From Actinomycetes bacterium (lineage in GTDB: Bacteria; Actinomycetota; Actinomycetes; Mycobacteriales; Micromonosporaceae): a DNA stretch of 5,231 nt. Positions 1-5,231 of this stretch are shown piece by piece; the first letter of the stretch is position 1, and every line of letters begins with the position of its first letter. Both the position numbers and the translations under genes were made by a program. The stretch spans positions 1 through 5,231 of the forward strand of contig JAJYSW010000211.1 of assembly GCA_021793335.1 (NCBI GenBank), given 5' to 3'. The notes under the pieces were generated by a model. The model had not been told where the DNA came from and made no database searches. It worked only from the letters and a program-made list of their open reading frames with translations.

Positions 1-816
1 GGGAATCCGCACGCCGCCTTCCCGCAGCGCCGTGCACAGGCCAGTGGCCTGCACATCACCGGTCACGAACACCGCAGTCGGCAGCGAGCCGCGCTCCAGC
101 AACTCACGGCCGGCCTGGTACCCGCCGTCCCGGCTGAACTCCGAGGCCACGTGCACCACGCTCGCTTCCGGCGGCAGCGCGCCGACGAAACCCTCACGCC
201 TGTCGCACACCACCCGAAGCTGCTCGGGCCCGGACACCAGAGCGAACTCCCGGTGGCCCTGCTCGACCAGAAACCGCGCCAGATCGGCCGCTCCCTCACG
301 GTTGGCGGGGCGCACCACCCGCCCCGGCGGCCCCGGCTGCCCGATGCTCACCACGGTCGCGCCCAGTTCGAGCAGATCGGACAGATGCTCGGCGAGCCTG
401 CCCTCCGCCTCCTCGTCGGTGGTCCGCGAACCGGCCACGATGACCGCGCGCGGCCGGTAGCCGCGCAGCGAATCGAGGTGCTGCACCTCAGAGTCGGCGT
501 CGATACCGGTGTCGGCGATGAGCACCCGGACATCACGGCGGGCCGCCTCGGCCAGAACCCCGCCCGCGATCTGACCGAAGTACGGGTCGGTGACGTCATG
601 CAGCAGCAAGGCCACCGTCTGCGACGTGGAGCGGGCCAAGACCTGCGCCCCCACGTTCGGGGCGTACCGCAACCGGCGCGCCGCCTCCCGTACCCGCTCG
701 CTCAACTGATCGCTCACCCGGTGCGGGGAACCGTTGAGGACGCGAGAAGCGGTGGCCACCGAGACACCGGCGGCTCGGGCGACATCGGCCAAACGGGCCG
801 GTTGTTTGCGTTCCAT
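1..816 (-). CDS. LacI/GalR-family transcriptional repressor (C-terminus cut off by window edge)
   Basis: A DNA-binding repressor, normally released or activated by a sugar or related small ligand. The 272 visible residues start MERKQPARLADVARAAGVSV. Residues 8-29 form the classic LacI helix-turn-helix (ADVARAAGVSVATASRVLNG). Residues 52-65 match the hinge helix (APNVGAQVLARSTS). From residue 67 the periplasmic-binding-protein-like sensor domain begins (VALLLHDVTDPYFGQIAGGV). A late motif near 252-264 (TGDVQATGLCTAL) corresponds to the family's NDxxAxGxxxAL segment. Roughly 60-70 residues are missing at the left edge, judged from the usual length near 335. The ATG at 816 is chosen because it sits just ahead of the helix-turn-helix, as is normal, and 7 bases after a TAGCCT box, which suggests a leaderless message. 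The reading frame stays open upstream to a GTG at 867, but that start would overlap the HAD gene. The ligand and target genes cannot be told; they may lie beyond the left edge. Confidence 0.95.
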   Translation of the reverse strand, partial: MERKQPARLADVARAAGVSVATASRVLNGSPHRVSDQLSERVREAARRLRYAPNVGAQVLARSTSQTVALLLHDVTDPYFGQIAGGVLAEAARRDVRVLIADTGIDADSEVQHLDSLRGYRPRAVIVAGSRTTDEEAEGRLAEHLSDLLELGATVVSIGQPGPPGRVVRPANREGAADLARFLVEQGHREFALVSGPEQLRVVCDRREGFVGALPPEASVVHVASEFSRDGGYQAGRELLERGSLPTAVFVTGDVQATGLCTALREGGVRIP

Positions 817-829
817 TTTCTTGAGGCTA
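817..829 (-). promoter_or_regulatory. Leaderless -10 promoter of the LacI-family gene
   Basis: On the minus strand TAGCCT (829 to 824) fits the actinobacterial TANNNT -10 box and is followed by 7 bases and then the ATG at 816, so transcription would begin at or one base before the start codon. No Shine-Dalgarno is visible in front of this ATG, which agrees with a leaderless message. A weak -35-like TTGAGC lies at 854-849 with a long spacer of 19 bases and overlaps the stop codon of the upstream HAD gene. The promoter is inferred from pattern only. Confidence 0.5.
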
Positions 830-834
830 CCGAC

Positions 835-855
835 CTTGGGAAAGCGCTGCTCAAG
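835..855. promoter_or_regulatory. Possible LacI-type operator in the repressor's own promoter
   Basis: This imperfect palindrome has matching CTTG...CAAG ends and contains a perfect AGCGCT core (843-848) with a central CG, the dinucleotide typical of LacI/GalR operators. It lies between the proposed -35 and -10 of the repressor gene and overlaps the HAD stop codon. The intervening positions match poorly, so this is a weak candidate for autoregulation. Confidence 0.25.
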
Positions 856-1816
856 CGGTCCTGACACGACGGTCTCGCCATACGCGCCAGGCCGCATACG
901 CCACAGCGGCCACGCCGAGCCCGGCCGCGACGTACTTCAAGCGCGCCGGTCCCGGCATCGCCGGACGCAACGCCACCGGCCGCCGGAACACCAACTGCGG
1001 CCAGTGCTCCTCGATCGCCAGCCGCCGCAGCGCACGATCCGGGTTGACCGCACGAGGGAACCCGACCGCGCGCAGCATCGGCTCGTCGGTGATCGAATCG
1101 GAATAGGCGAACGAGGCCGCCAGATCGATGCCCCGCTCGGAGGCGAACCGCTCGATCGCCTCGGCTTTGGCCGGCCCGGCGGCATAGAACTCGACTTCGC
1201 CGGTGTAGCGGCCGTCGACGCCGATCACCATCCGAGTGGCGATGACATCGGTGACGCCGAGCATCCGGCCGATCGGCGCCACCATCTCCTCGCCGGAGGC
1301 GCTGACGAGGACCACTGCCCGGCCTGCGGCGCGGTGGGCCTCGATGAGTGCGGCGGCCTCGGCGTAGACGAACGGGTCGATCAGCTCATGGAGCGTCTCG
1401 TCGACGATGGCGCGGACCTGATCGGCGGGCCAGCCGCGCGAGAGCTGCGCGACATAGTCACGGGTGCGGGCCATCTGTTCCTCATCGGAGGAGCCGCCGA
1501 GCCGGAACACCAGGTGCGAGTAGGCGACCTTGAGGACGTCACGGCGTCCGAGCAGCCCGCCACGGTACAGCGGCCGACTGAACGCGAGCGAACTCGCCTT
1601 CGCGATGACGGTCTTGTCGAGATCGAAGAAGACCGCCCCGCCCGGTGCGATCCGCGGGCTCTCGCCACGTTCGAGCGGCGCGGAGGCCGAATCGCCCGAG
1701 TGCTCGGACGGCGCCGGCTGCGGGCCGACGATTCGTTCGAGCGACGAAGTGCCCGGGCCGTGCGTCCAGTCGGCGGAGAGCGCCGACGAGCCGTTGGTCG
1801 GCTCCTCTGGTTTCAT
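851..1816 (-). CDS. HAD-IB family (SerB-like) phosphatase with C-terminal membrane anchor
   Basis: A 321-residue haloacid-dehalogenase-superfamily hydrolase of subfamily IB, the phosphoserine-phosphatase-like group, expected to remove phosphate from a small molecule using Mg2+ and an aspartyl-phosphate intermediate. All four motifs are present: motif I FFDLDKT (nucleophile D65, acid/base D67), motif II VSAS (S172), motif III K217 in GPAKAEAIE, and motif IV YSDSITDEPML (D240, D244). The helical cap lies between motifs I and II. Residues 1-60 are a Pro/Ser/Glu-rich, probably disordered extension. Residues about 294-310 (KYVAAGLGVAAVAYAAW) form a likely membrane helix followed by an Arg-rich tail, so the enzyme is probably tethered with its catalytic domain in the cytoplasm. 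The ATG at 1816 is the only plausible start ahead of motif I close to the domain, and a TACACT box lies 6 bases before it. The natural substrate is unknown; related actinobacterial proteins are annotated as SerB1-like, but phosphoserine specificity is not shown. Confidence 0.92.
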   Translation of the reverse strand: MKPEEPTNGSSALSADWTHGPGTSSLERIVGPQPAPSEHSGDSASAPLERGESPRIAPGGAVFFDLDKTVIAKASSLAFSRPLYRGGLLGRRDVLKVAYSHLVFRLGGSSDEEQMARTRDYVAQLSRGWPADQVRAIVDETLHELIDPFVYAEAAALIEAHRAAGRAVVLVSASGEEMVAPIGRMLGVTDVIATRMVIGVDGRYTGEVEFYAAGPAKAEAIERFASERGIDLAASFAYSDSITDEPMLRAVGFPRAVNPDRALRRLAIEEHWPQLVFRRPVALRPAMPGPARLKYVAAGLGVAAVAYAAWRVWRDRRVRTA

Positions 1817-1828
1817 GCCACCAGTGTA
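1817..1828 (-). promoter_or_regulatory. Leaderless -10 promoter of the HAD phosphatase gene
   Basis: On the minus strand TACACT (1828 to 1823) is followed by GGTGGC and then ATG at 1816, the standard actinobacterial arrangement for a transcript beginning at the start codon. The purine-rich GGAGGAAG further upstream is about 19 bases from the ATG and locked in a hairpin, so it is a poor Shine-Dalgarno. A partial -35 (TTCGCA, 4 of 6 matches to TTGACA, spacer 16) would fall inside the adjacent hairpin. Confidence 0.55.
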
Positions 1829-1862
1829 TTGACTTCCTCCCTCTTGCGAAGGAGGAGATTCC
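1829..1862 (-). mobile_element. Putative IS200/IS605 (TnpB-type) right-end hairpin
   Basis: Read on the minus strand this runs GGAATC, then a stem of 9 pairs (arms 1856-1848 and 1843-1835, one G-U) capped by a GCAA tetraloop, then GGGAGGAAGTCAA ending at 1829. The order GGAATC - hairpin - GGAGGAwGTCAA is the form I know for right ends of IS200/IS605 and IS1341-type elements, where it also forms the 3' end of the TnpB omega-RNA just before the guide. If so, the element boundary lies at 1829/1828, immediately before the HAD -10 box. No intact tnpA or tnpB is in the window, so this would be a relic or a non-autonomous element. The alternative is a chance hairpin in the HAD leader. The family assignment rests on remembered consensus, not a search. 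Confidence 0.5.
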
Positions 1863-2082
1863 AACCGGCCGCCCGGCCGGGTGCCCGCTCCGTCGACGGC
1901 CGCGCCCCTGGGAAGGATCGCGGCCCGCGCCGTCCTCGAAGCCGCGGACCGAATGCCGGAACCGGTGGGCCCGGTAGGGAAGGCGAGACCCCGCCTCGAC
2001 TCCCCTGACGCCCACCAGAACGGACTGCGGGGCATGGACCGGCATGCTCGCCCGCTCACCGGGCGCTGTCGGAGGCGGCCCG
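1863..2082. other. Non-coding divergent intergenic region, possible transposon or omega-RNA remnant
   Basis: Between the hairpin and the radA promoter no convincing gene is present. The translations here are Arg/Gly/Pro-rich shadow frames without TnpB zinc-finger or RuvC motifs. Several small inverted repeats occur: CCGGCC-GCCC-GGCCGG (1865-1880), CCGTCGACGG (1890-1899), ACCGG-TGGGC-CCGGT (1961-1975) and GGCG-AGACCC-CGCC (1982-1995). They would form a chain of stems on the minus strand leading into the right-end hairpin. The length and stem-rich nature fit an omega-RNA scaffold, but GC-rich DNA makes such stems by chance. Confidence 0.3.
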
Positions 2083-2094
2083 TACGCTGGCGAC
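2083..2094 (+). promoter_or_regulatory. Leaderless -10 promoter of radA
   Basis: TACGCT (2083-2088) is followed by GGCGAC and then the ATG at 2095, placing the expected transcription start on the start codon. Twelve of the 15 bases from the -10 box through ATG are identical to the divergent HAD promoter. No clear -35 is visible. A GGAGG at 2071-2075 is too far from the ATG to act as a Shine-Dalgarno. Confidence 0.55.
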
Positions 2095-3498
2095 ATGTCG
2101 AAAAGCCAACGGGTCTCCTTTGCATGCGCCGCGTGCGGCCACCGCGTCCCCAAGTGGGTGGGGCAATGCCCCGACTGCGGGGAATGGGGTTCGATGGAGG
2201 AGTCCACGGCCCCGCCTCGCCAGGCGGGGCGGCGGCCGGCCGGCGCATCCGGAGCGCGCCGACCCGCGACGCCGGCGCAGCGGATCGGCACCGTCTCGGC
2301 CGAACAGGCCGCGAGCCTGCCCACGGGAATCGGCGAGTTCGATCGGGTCCTGGGCGGGGGCCTGGTGCCCGGCGGCGTCACGCTCATCTCCGGCGAGCCG
2401 GGCGTGGGCAAATCGACACTGCTCCTCGACGTCGCGCACCGGTTCGGCGAAGCCGGGTACGGGCGTGCCCTGGTGGCCACCGGCGAGGAATCCGCCTCGC
2501 AAGTGCGGCGGCGCGCCGACCGGACCGGGTGCCTGTCCGAGCAGCTCTACCTGGCCGCAGAGACCGACCTGGGCGCGGTGCTCGGCCACATCGACGACGT
2601 GAAACCGGGCCTGCTGGTCCTCGACAGCGTCCAGACGGTGATCGCCGGAGACGCCGACGGGGTCCCCGGCGGGGTGACGCAGGTGAAATCGGTGGCCAGC
2701 GCGATCATCGCCGAGGCCAAGGCCCGCGACATGGCGGTGATCCTCGTCGGGCACGTCACCAAGGACGGCGGCATCGCCGGGCCCAGGGCACTGGAGCACC
2801 TGGTGGACACGGTCGTGCATTTCGAGGGCGACCGGCATTCGATGCTGCGGCTGCTGCGCGGGGTGAAGAACCGTTTCGGCCCTGCCGACGAGGTCGGCTG
2901 CTTCGAGATGACCGAGGACGGGATCGTGTCGTTGGCCGACCCGTCGGGGCTGTTCCTCGACGATGCGCCGAGCGAGCCGACGCCCGGCACGTGCGTGACG
3001 GTGACGATGGAGGGCCGCCGAGCGGTGCCGGTGGAGGTCCAGGCGCTCGTGGGGAAATCGGTCAAGGACGGCGCGATCCCGCGGCACACCGTCTCAGGGC
3101 TCGATCAGGCCCGCCTGAACATGGTGCTGGCGGTGCTGACGCGGCGAGGCGGTATGCGGCTGCTGGACCGCGAGGTGTACGCGACGACGATCGGCGGCAT
3201 CCGGGTCCGCGAACCGGCATCGGACCTGGCTCTGGCGCTGGCGCTGGTGAGCGCCGAGCAGGAGATCGCGGTGAGCGCGGATTTGGTGGCGATCGGCGAG
3301 GTGTCGCTGACCGGGCAGGTGCGCAGGACGGTGAACGCGGACCGGCGCCTGACCGAGTCGGCGCGGCTGGGGTTCAAGACCGCGATCGTGCCGCGCGGCT
3401 CGGTCTCGGAGCGGCATACCGGGATCGAGGTCATCGAGGTGGAGACGATCAACGACGCCAAGCAGGCCGCGGCCCGCACTTGGGCCAGGCGCGGCTGA
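2095..3498 (+). CDS. radA: DNA repair protein RadA (Sms), branch-migration ATPase
   Basis: RadA is a RecA-like hexameric ATPase that drives branch migration of recombination intermediates and helps RecA in homologous repair and D-loop extension in the cytoplasm. The 467-residue product has the full family layout. It has a C4 zinc finger (C11, C14, C25, C28: CAACG...CPDCG), then an Ala/Arg/Pro linker of about 35 residues. Walker A is GEPGVGKST (100-108), Walker B is LLVLDS (173-178), GHVTKDG is at 219-225, and the RadA-specific KNRFG is at 258-262. From about 296 to the end lies the Lon-protease-like domain (e.g. GEVSLTGQVR near 401-410), which in the family acts structurally and not as a protease. 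The ATG at 2095 is preferred over the in-frame ATG at 2044 because the zinc finger then starts at residue 11, as usual, and because of the leaderless -10 box. The length is normal for an actinobacterial RadA. The disA gene often found next is absent here. Confidence 0.97.
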   Translation: MSKSQRVSFACAACGHRVPKWVGQCPDCGEWGSMEESTAPPRQAGRRPAGASGARRPATPAQRIGTVSAEQAASLPTGIGEFDRVLGGGLVPGGVTLISGEPGVGKSTLLLDVAHRFGEAGYGRALVATGEESASQVRRRADRTGCLSEQLYLAAETDLGAVLGHIDDVKPGLLVLDSVQTVIAGDADGVPGGVTQVKSVASAIIAEAKARDMAVILVGHVTKDGGIAGPRALEHLVDTVVHFEGDRHSMLRLLRGVKNRFGPADEVGCFEMTEDGIVSLADPSGLFLDDAPSEPTPGTCVTVTMEGRRAVPVEVQALVGKSVKDGAIPRHTVSGLDQARLNMVLAVLTRRGGMRLLDREVYATTIGGIRVREPASDLALALALVSAEQEIAVSADLVAIGEVSLTGQVRRTVNADRRLTESARLGFKTAIVPRGSVSERHTGIEVIEVETINDAKQAAARTWARRG

Positions 3499-3512
3499 GC
3501 GCCCCCGCCACG

Positions 3513-3548
3513 GTCACCTGACGAATACTCGGGGACACCAACGGTGAC
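3513..3548. repeat. Inverted repeat GTCACC/GGTGAC after radA
   Basis: GTCACC (3513-3518) and GGTGAC (3543-3548) are perfect complements separated by 24 bases, within which CGA-ATAC-TCG could form a small inner stem. It lies 14 bases after the radA stop. It has no following T-tract, so it is not a standard intrinsic terminator. It could be a weak terminator, an operator for the downstream unit, or chance. Confidence 0.3.
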
Positions 3549-3558
3549 GACATTTAGG

Positions 3559-3564
3559 TAATCT
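3559..3564 (+). promoter_or_regulatory. Possible -10 box for the WXG-like/DUF1023 unit
   Basis: TAATCT fits TANNNT and lies in the only AT-rich patch between radA and the next gene (around 3551-3563). It would give a 5' leader of about 35 bases containing the Shine-Dalgarno. No convincing -35 is seen, so the assignment is tentative. Confidence 0.3.
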
Positions 3565-3590
3565 CCTTCCGGACAGCATGAATCGCTATG

Positions 3591-3596
3591 AAGGAG
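3591..3596 (+). promoter_or_regulatory. Shine-Dalgarno AAGGAG for the WXG-like gene
   Basis: AAGGAG ends 10 bases before the ATG at 3607 and supports that start. The use of a leader with a Shine-Dalgarno contrasts with the leaderless starts of the other three promoters in the window. Confidence 0.7.
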
Positions 3597-3606
3597 CCCC
3601 CCTTTC

Positions 3607-4032
3607 ATGGGTGTTGCACTGAAGATGGATCCGGATGCCGTGGACACGGCCGCCGAGAACCTGAAGTCGGCGGCCGAGGAATTCTCCCGGGAATGGTCCT
3701 CACTCGACGCCGGCACCTCGAATGATCTCGTCGGCATCACGGTGCGGGAATTCGCGTTCCGGACCGGTCTGGCCGCCGCCACGGTGTTCTGGGCTGAACG
3801 CGTCGGCGGGTTCTGCGAACGCGTCGTCGACGGAGCGGAGTACATGCAGACCGGTGCCGCCGAGGCCCGCGCGGCCGACGGCTACGCGGCCGGCGACTTC
3901 GTCGAGCTCGCCGACTCGACCGGACCGGCCGAGTACACGGCGGACGCCTACTACGAGGCCACGGGCGCCGAACGCCCTGACTCGGTCACCGAGGGCCTGC
4001 CGCGTTCCGGTGCAGCGGTACCGGTGGCATGA
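3607..4032 (+). CDS. Small helical WXG100/EspC-like protein, likely T7SS partner
   Basis: A 141-residue acidic protein resembling the WXG100/EspC-type small partners of type VII (ESX) secretion. Residues about 8-30 and 46-90 are predicted amphipathic helices (MDPDAVDTAAENLKSAAEEF and the stretch from REFAFRTG through AEARAA) separated by a Gly/Ser-containing turn around 31-45. The WxG turn is degenerate: W30 is followed by Ser-Ser, with Gly at 36. After the second helix, Y93-AAG-D97 matches the YxxxD/E export signal recognised by the ESX motor. The tail from about 100 is acidic and probably disordered. There is no signal peptide or membrane segment, as usual for this class. The stop codon overlaps the next start (ATGA), so the two products are probably made in matched amounts and may form a heterodimer. 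The assignment rests on architecture and context, not on strong sequence identity. Confidence 0.75.
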   Translation: MGVALKMDPDAVDTAAENLKSAAEEFSREWSSLDAGTSNDLVGITVREFAFRTGLAAATVFWAERVGGFCERVVDGAEYMQTGAAEARAADGYAAGDFVELADSTGPAEYTADAYYEATGAERPDSVTEGLPRSGAAVPVA

Positions 4033-5231
4033 GCGCGCTGACCTGGCAGACCTTCCACGAGACCGACTTCGGTCCGCTCGAAGAGGTCGCGTCCATGTGG
4101 GAGCGGCAGATCCGCACCTCAGCCGAGGAGTACGAGGCCGCGATCTTCGATGACAACCCGGTGCTGCAAGCCGACAACGGCGAGTACGAGGGCGAGGGCG
4201 CCGATGCGACCCGCGAGTACTTCCGCCGCACATTCGACCGGTTCATGGAGGATCTGGAGACTGCGGAACGGATCAAAAACCTCCTGTACGACGGCGCAGC
4301 ATGGTTCGAGGGCAAACGTAAAGAGCTGAGCGATCTGCTGGCCGAGGCGGACCTCTACATCAGGCCGACCGGCGGCGTCGGCGAGGAGCGTTTCGAGGTG
4401 GTCGGGGCGCGGGACTTCGCCAGTCCTGCGGTGGTCGGCGGTTCACCGGAGGTCCAAGACCAGTTCGAGCGGATGGGCGAGCGGGCCGAGGAGCTGACCG
4501 AGCAGTTCCGGTCCCTCATGGCAGAGGTGCGCGAGTACGACGACGAGTTGAACACGCAGTTGAAGGCGATCGACGACGATGTACCGCAATTGGAGCCGAA
4601 GCTCTCGGATCCGCGATACGGCGACTGGGCGGCCGACCGTCTACTGGAACAGCACCAGGACTTCCTGGACCGGGCCGAAGCCGGTGAGGTGAGCCCGGAG
4701 GACGTCAACGAATGGTGGGACTCGCTGTCCGATTCGGAGCAGCAGCTTTTCACCACTGAGCACCCCGAGGTCATCGGCCCTCTCGACGGCGTTCCGATCG
4801 AGTATCGCGATCAGGCCAATCGTGAGCTGCTGGACGATGAGATCGGCGATCTCGAAGAGCAGATCCAGGTATTGGAGGGACAGGCCGAAGAGGCGCAGGG
4901 GAGGCTCGACGCCGATCCGAGCTGGTCGACGATCATGGGCGAGCTCGACACGTTGCAGGAACGGCACAACGGGCTGACCGACCTCCAGGACAGCATCAAT
5001 GAGGACTACCAGATTGAGAACGGGCCCGCCATCCCGTACTACCTGATCGACCTCGATTCCTCGGGGGACGGTCAGGCCGTGGTATCGGTGGGGAATCCGG
5101 ATACTGCCGATAACGTGAACGTCTATGTTCCGGGCACGGGAGCGGAACTCAACGATATCGGCGGCGATCTCCACAGGGCCGAGACCATGGCGACCGATGC
5201 CCACGAAGCCTCGGACCGGCCAACGGCTTCC
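4029..5231 (+). CDS. Large WXG-headed DUF1023 alpha/beta-hydrolase protein (3' end beyond window)
   Basis: The visible 401 residues belong to a multidomain protein cut by the right edge. Residues about 1-110 are a helical, WXG100/LXG-like head. Residues 141-190 are another charged helix. Residues 227-268 hold a conserved block (NEWWDSLSDSEQQLF, then IGPLDG, then YRDQANRELL) that I associate with actinobacterial DUF1023 proteins. Residues about 265-326 form a coiled coil. From about 335 the DUF1023 alpha/beta-hydrolase domain begins, with the recognisable VGNPDTADNVNVYVPGTGAE (354-373) and IGGDLHRAE. The nucleophile motif (GHSYG-type) would lie beyond the edge, so catalysis cannot be judged. 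The protein is very Asp/Glu-rich, with no signal peptide. The ATG is fixed by the ATGA overlap with the small WXG-like gene. A T7SS-exported hydrolase, possibly an effector or envelope-acting esterase, is the favoured reading. A cytoplasmic enzyme is possible. Confidence 0.85.
   Translation, partial: MSALTWQTFHETDFGPLEEVASMWERQIRTSAEEYEAAIFDDNPVLQADNGEYEGEGADATREYFRRTFDRFMEDLETAERIKNLLYDGAAWFEGKRKELSDLLAEADLYIRPTGGVGEERFEVVGARDFASPAVVGGSPEVQDQFERMGERAEELTEQFRSLMAEVREYDDELNTQLKAIDDDVPQLEPKLSDPRYGDWAADRLLEQHQDFLDRAEAGEVSPEDVNEWWDSLSDSEQQLFTTEHPEVIGPLDGVPIEYRDQANRELLDDEIGDLEEQIQVLEGQAEEAQGRLDADPSWSTIMGELDTLQERHNGLTDLQDSINEDYQIENGPAIPYYLIDLDSSGDGQAVVSVGNPDTADNVNVYVPGTGAELNDIGGDLHRAETMATDAHEASDRPTAS

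Noticed and set aside
734..2008. Long plus-strand open frame across the HAD gene
   Set aside because: It crosses from the LacI-type gene through the HAD gene on the opposite strand. The Arg/Asp-rich translation lacks any motif.
2044..2097. Upstream in-frame ATG (2044) as the radA start
   Set aside because: It would add 17 Gly/Pro-rich residues not seen in the family and would place the -10 box TACGCT inside the coding region. The ATG at 2095 puts the zinc finger at its normal distance.
1863..2480. Minus-strand open frame reaching from radA into the HAD gene, considered as a tnpB relic
   Set aside because: Its translation shows no RuvC acidic residues or C4 zinc finger of TnpB, and much of it is antisense to radA. 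Only the non-coding right-end hairpin supports an element.
2056..3087. Long minus-strand open frame opposite radA
   Set aside because: It is His/Arg/Gly-rich with no domain, antisense to an intact RadA, and overlaps the radA promoter. It is a shadow.
3499..3606. Intrinsic terminator after radA
   Set aside because: The only inverted repeat has a 24-base loop and no T-tract, so a standard terminator cannot be supported.
4641..5204. Long open frame of 187 codons on the minus strand
   Set aside because: It is fully antisense to the DUF1023 gene, whose codon bias and conserved motifs are clear. It shows no recognisable domain and is a typical GC-rich shadow.

Overview
The window comes from a high-GC actinobacterium (Actinomycetota). 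The evidence is the strong G/C third-position bias in every gene, three promoters of the leaderless TANNNT-N6/7-ATG type, an actinobacterial RadA with an Ala/Arg-rich linker, and a WXG100/EspC-like gene coupled to a DUF1023 hydrolase gene. The last two proteins are very rich in Asp/Glu, which would fit a salt-tolerant lineage, but I cannot place the genus from sequence alone.

Layout. Positions 1-816 (minus) hold the first 272 residues of a LacI/GalR-family repressor, cut by the left edge. Positions 851-1816 (minus) hold a complete HAD-IB (SerB-like) phosphatase with a C-terminal membrane anchor. It lies 34 bases upstream of the repressor gene on the same strand. Positions 1817-2094 form a divergent intergenic region. 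It carries a leaderless promoter at each end and, next to the HAD promoter, a hairpin with the look of an IS200/IS605 (TnpB-type) right end, pointing at the HAD gene. Positions 2095-3498 (plus) encode RadA, the DNA-repair branch-migration ATPase, with all family motifs intact. A short gap (3499-3606) follows, with an inverted repeat, a possible -10 box and a clear Shine-Dalgarno. Positions 3607-4032 encode a 141-residue WXG100/EspC-like helical protein. Its stop overlaps (ATGA) the start of a large acidic protein, 4029 to beyond 5231, with a helical WXG-like head, a conserved tryptophan/IGxLDG-type motif, a coiled coil and the start of a DUF1023 alpha/beta-hydrolase domain.

How the parts work together. 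The repressor and HAD phosphatase are neighbours that may be partly co-transcribed, but each has its own leaderless promoter. RadA is a stand-alone housekeeping gene here; the disA gene that often follows it in actinobacteria is not in the next 1.7 kb. The last two genes form one translationally coupled unit and look like a type VII secretion (ESX/T7SS) small partner plus large substrate. The most unusual spot is the putative transposon end abutting the HAD -10 box. The rest of the divergent region (about 220 bases) may be the remnant of the same element, possibly including an orphan omega-RNA scaffold.
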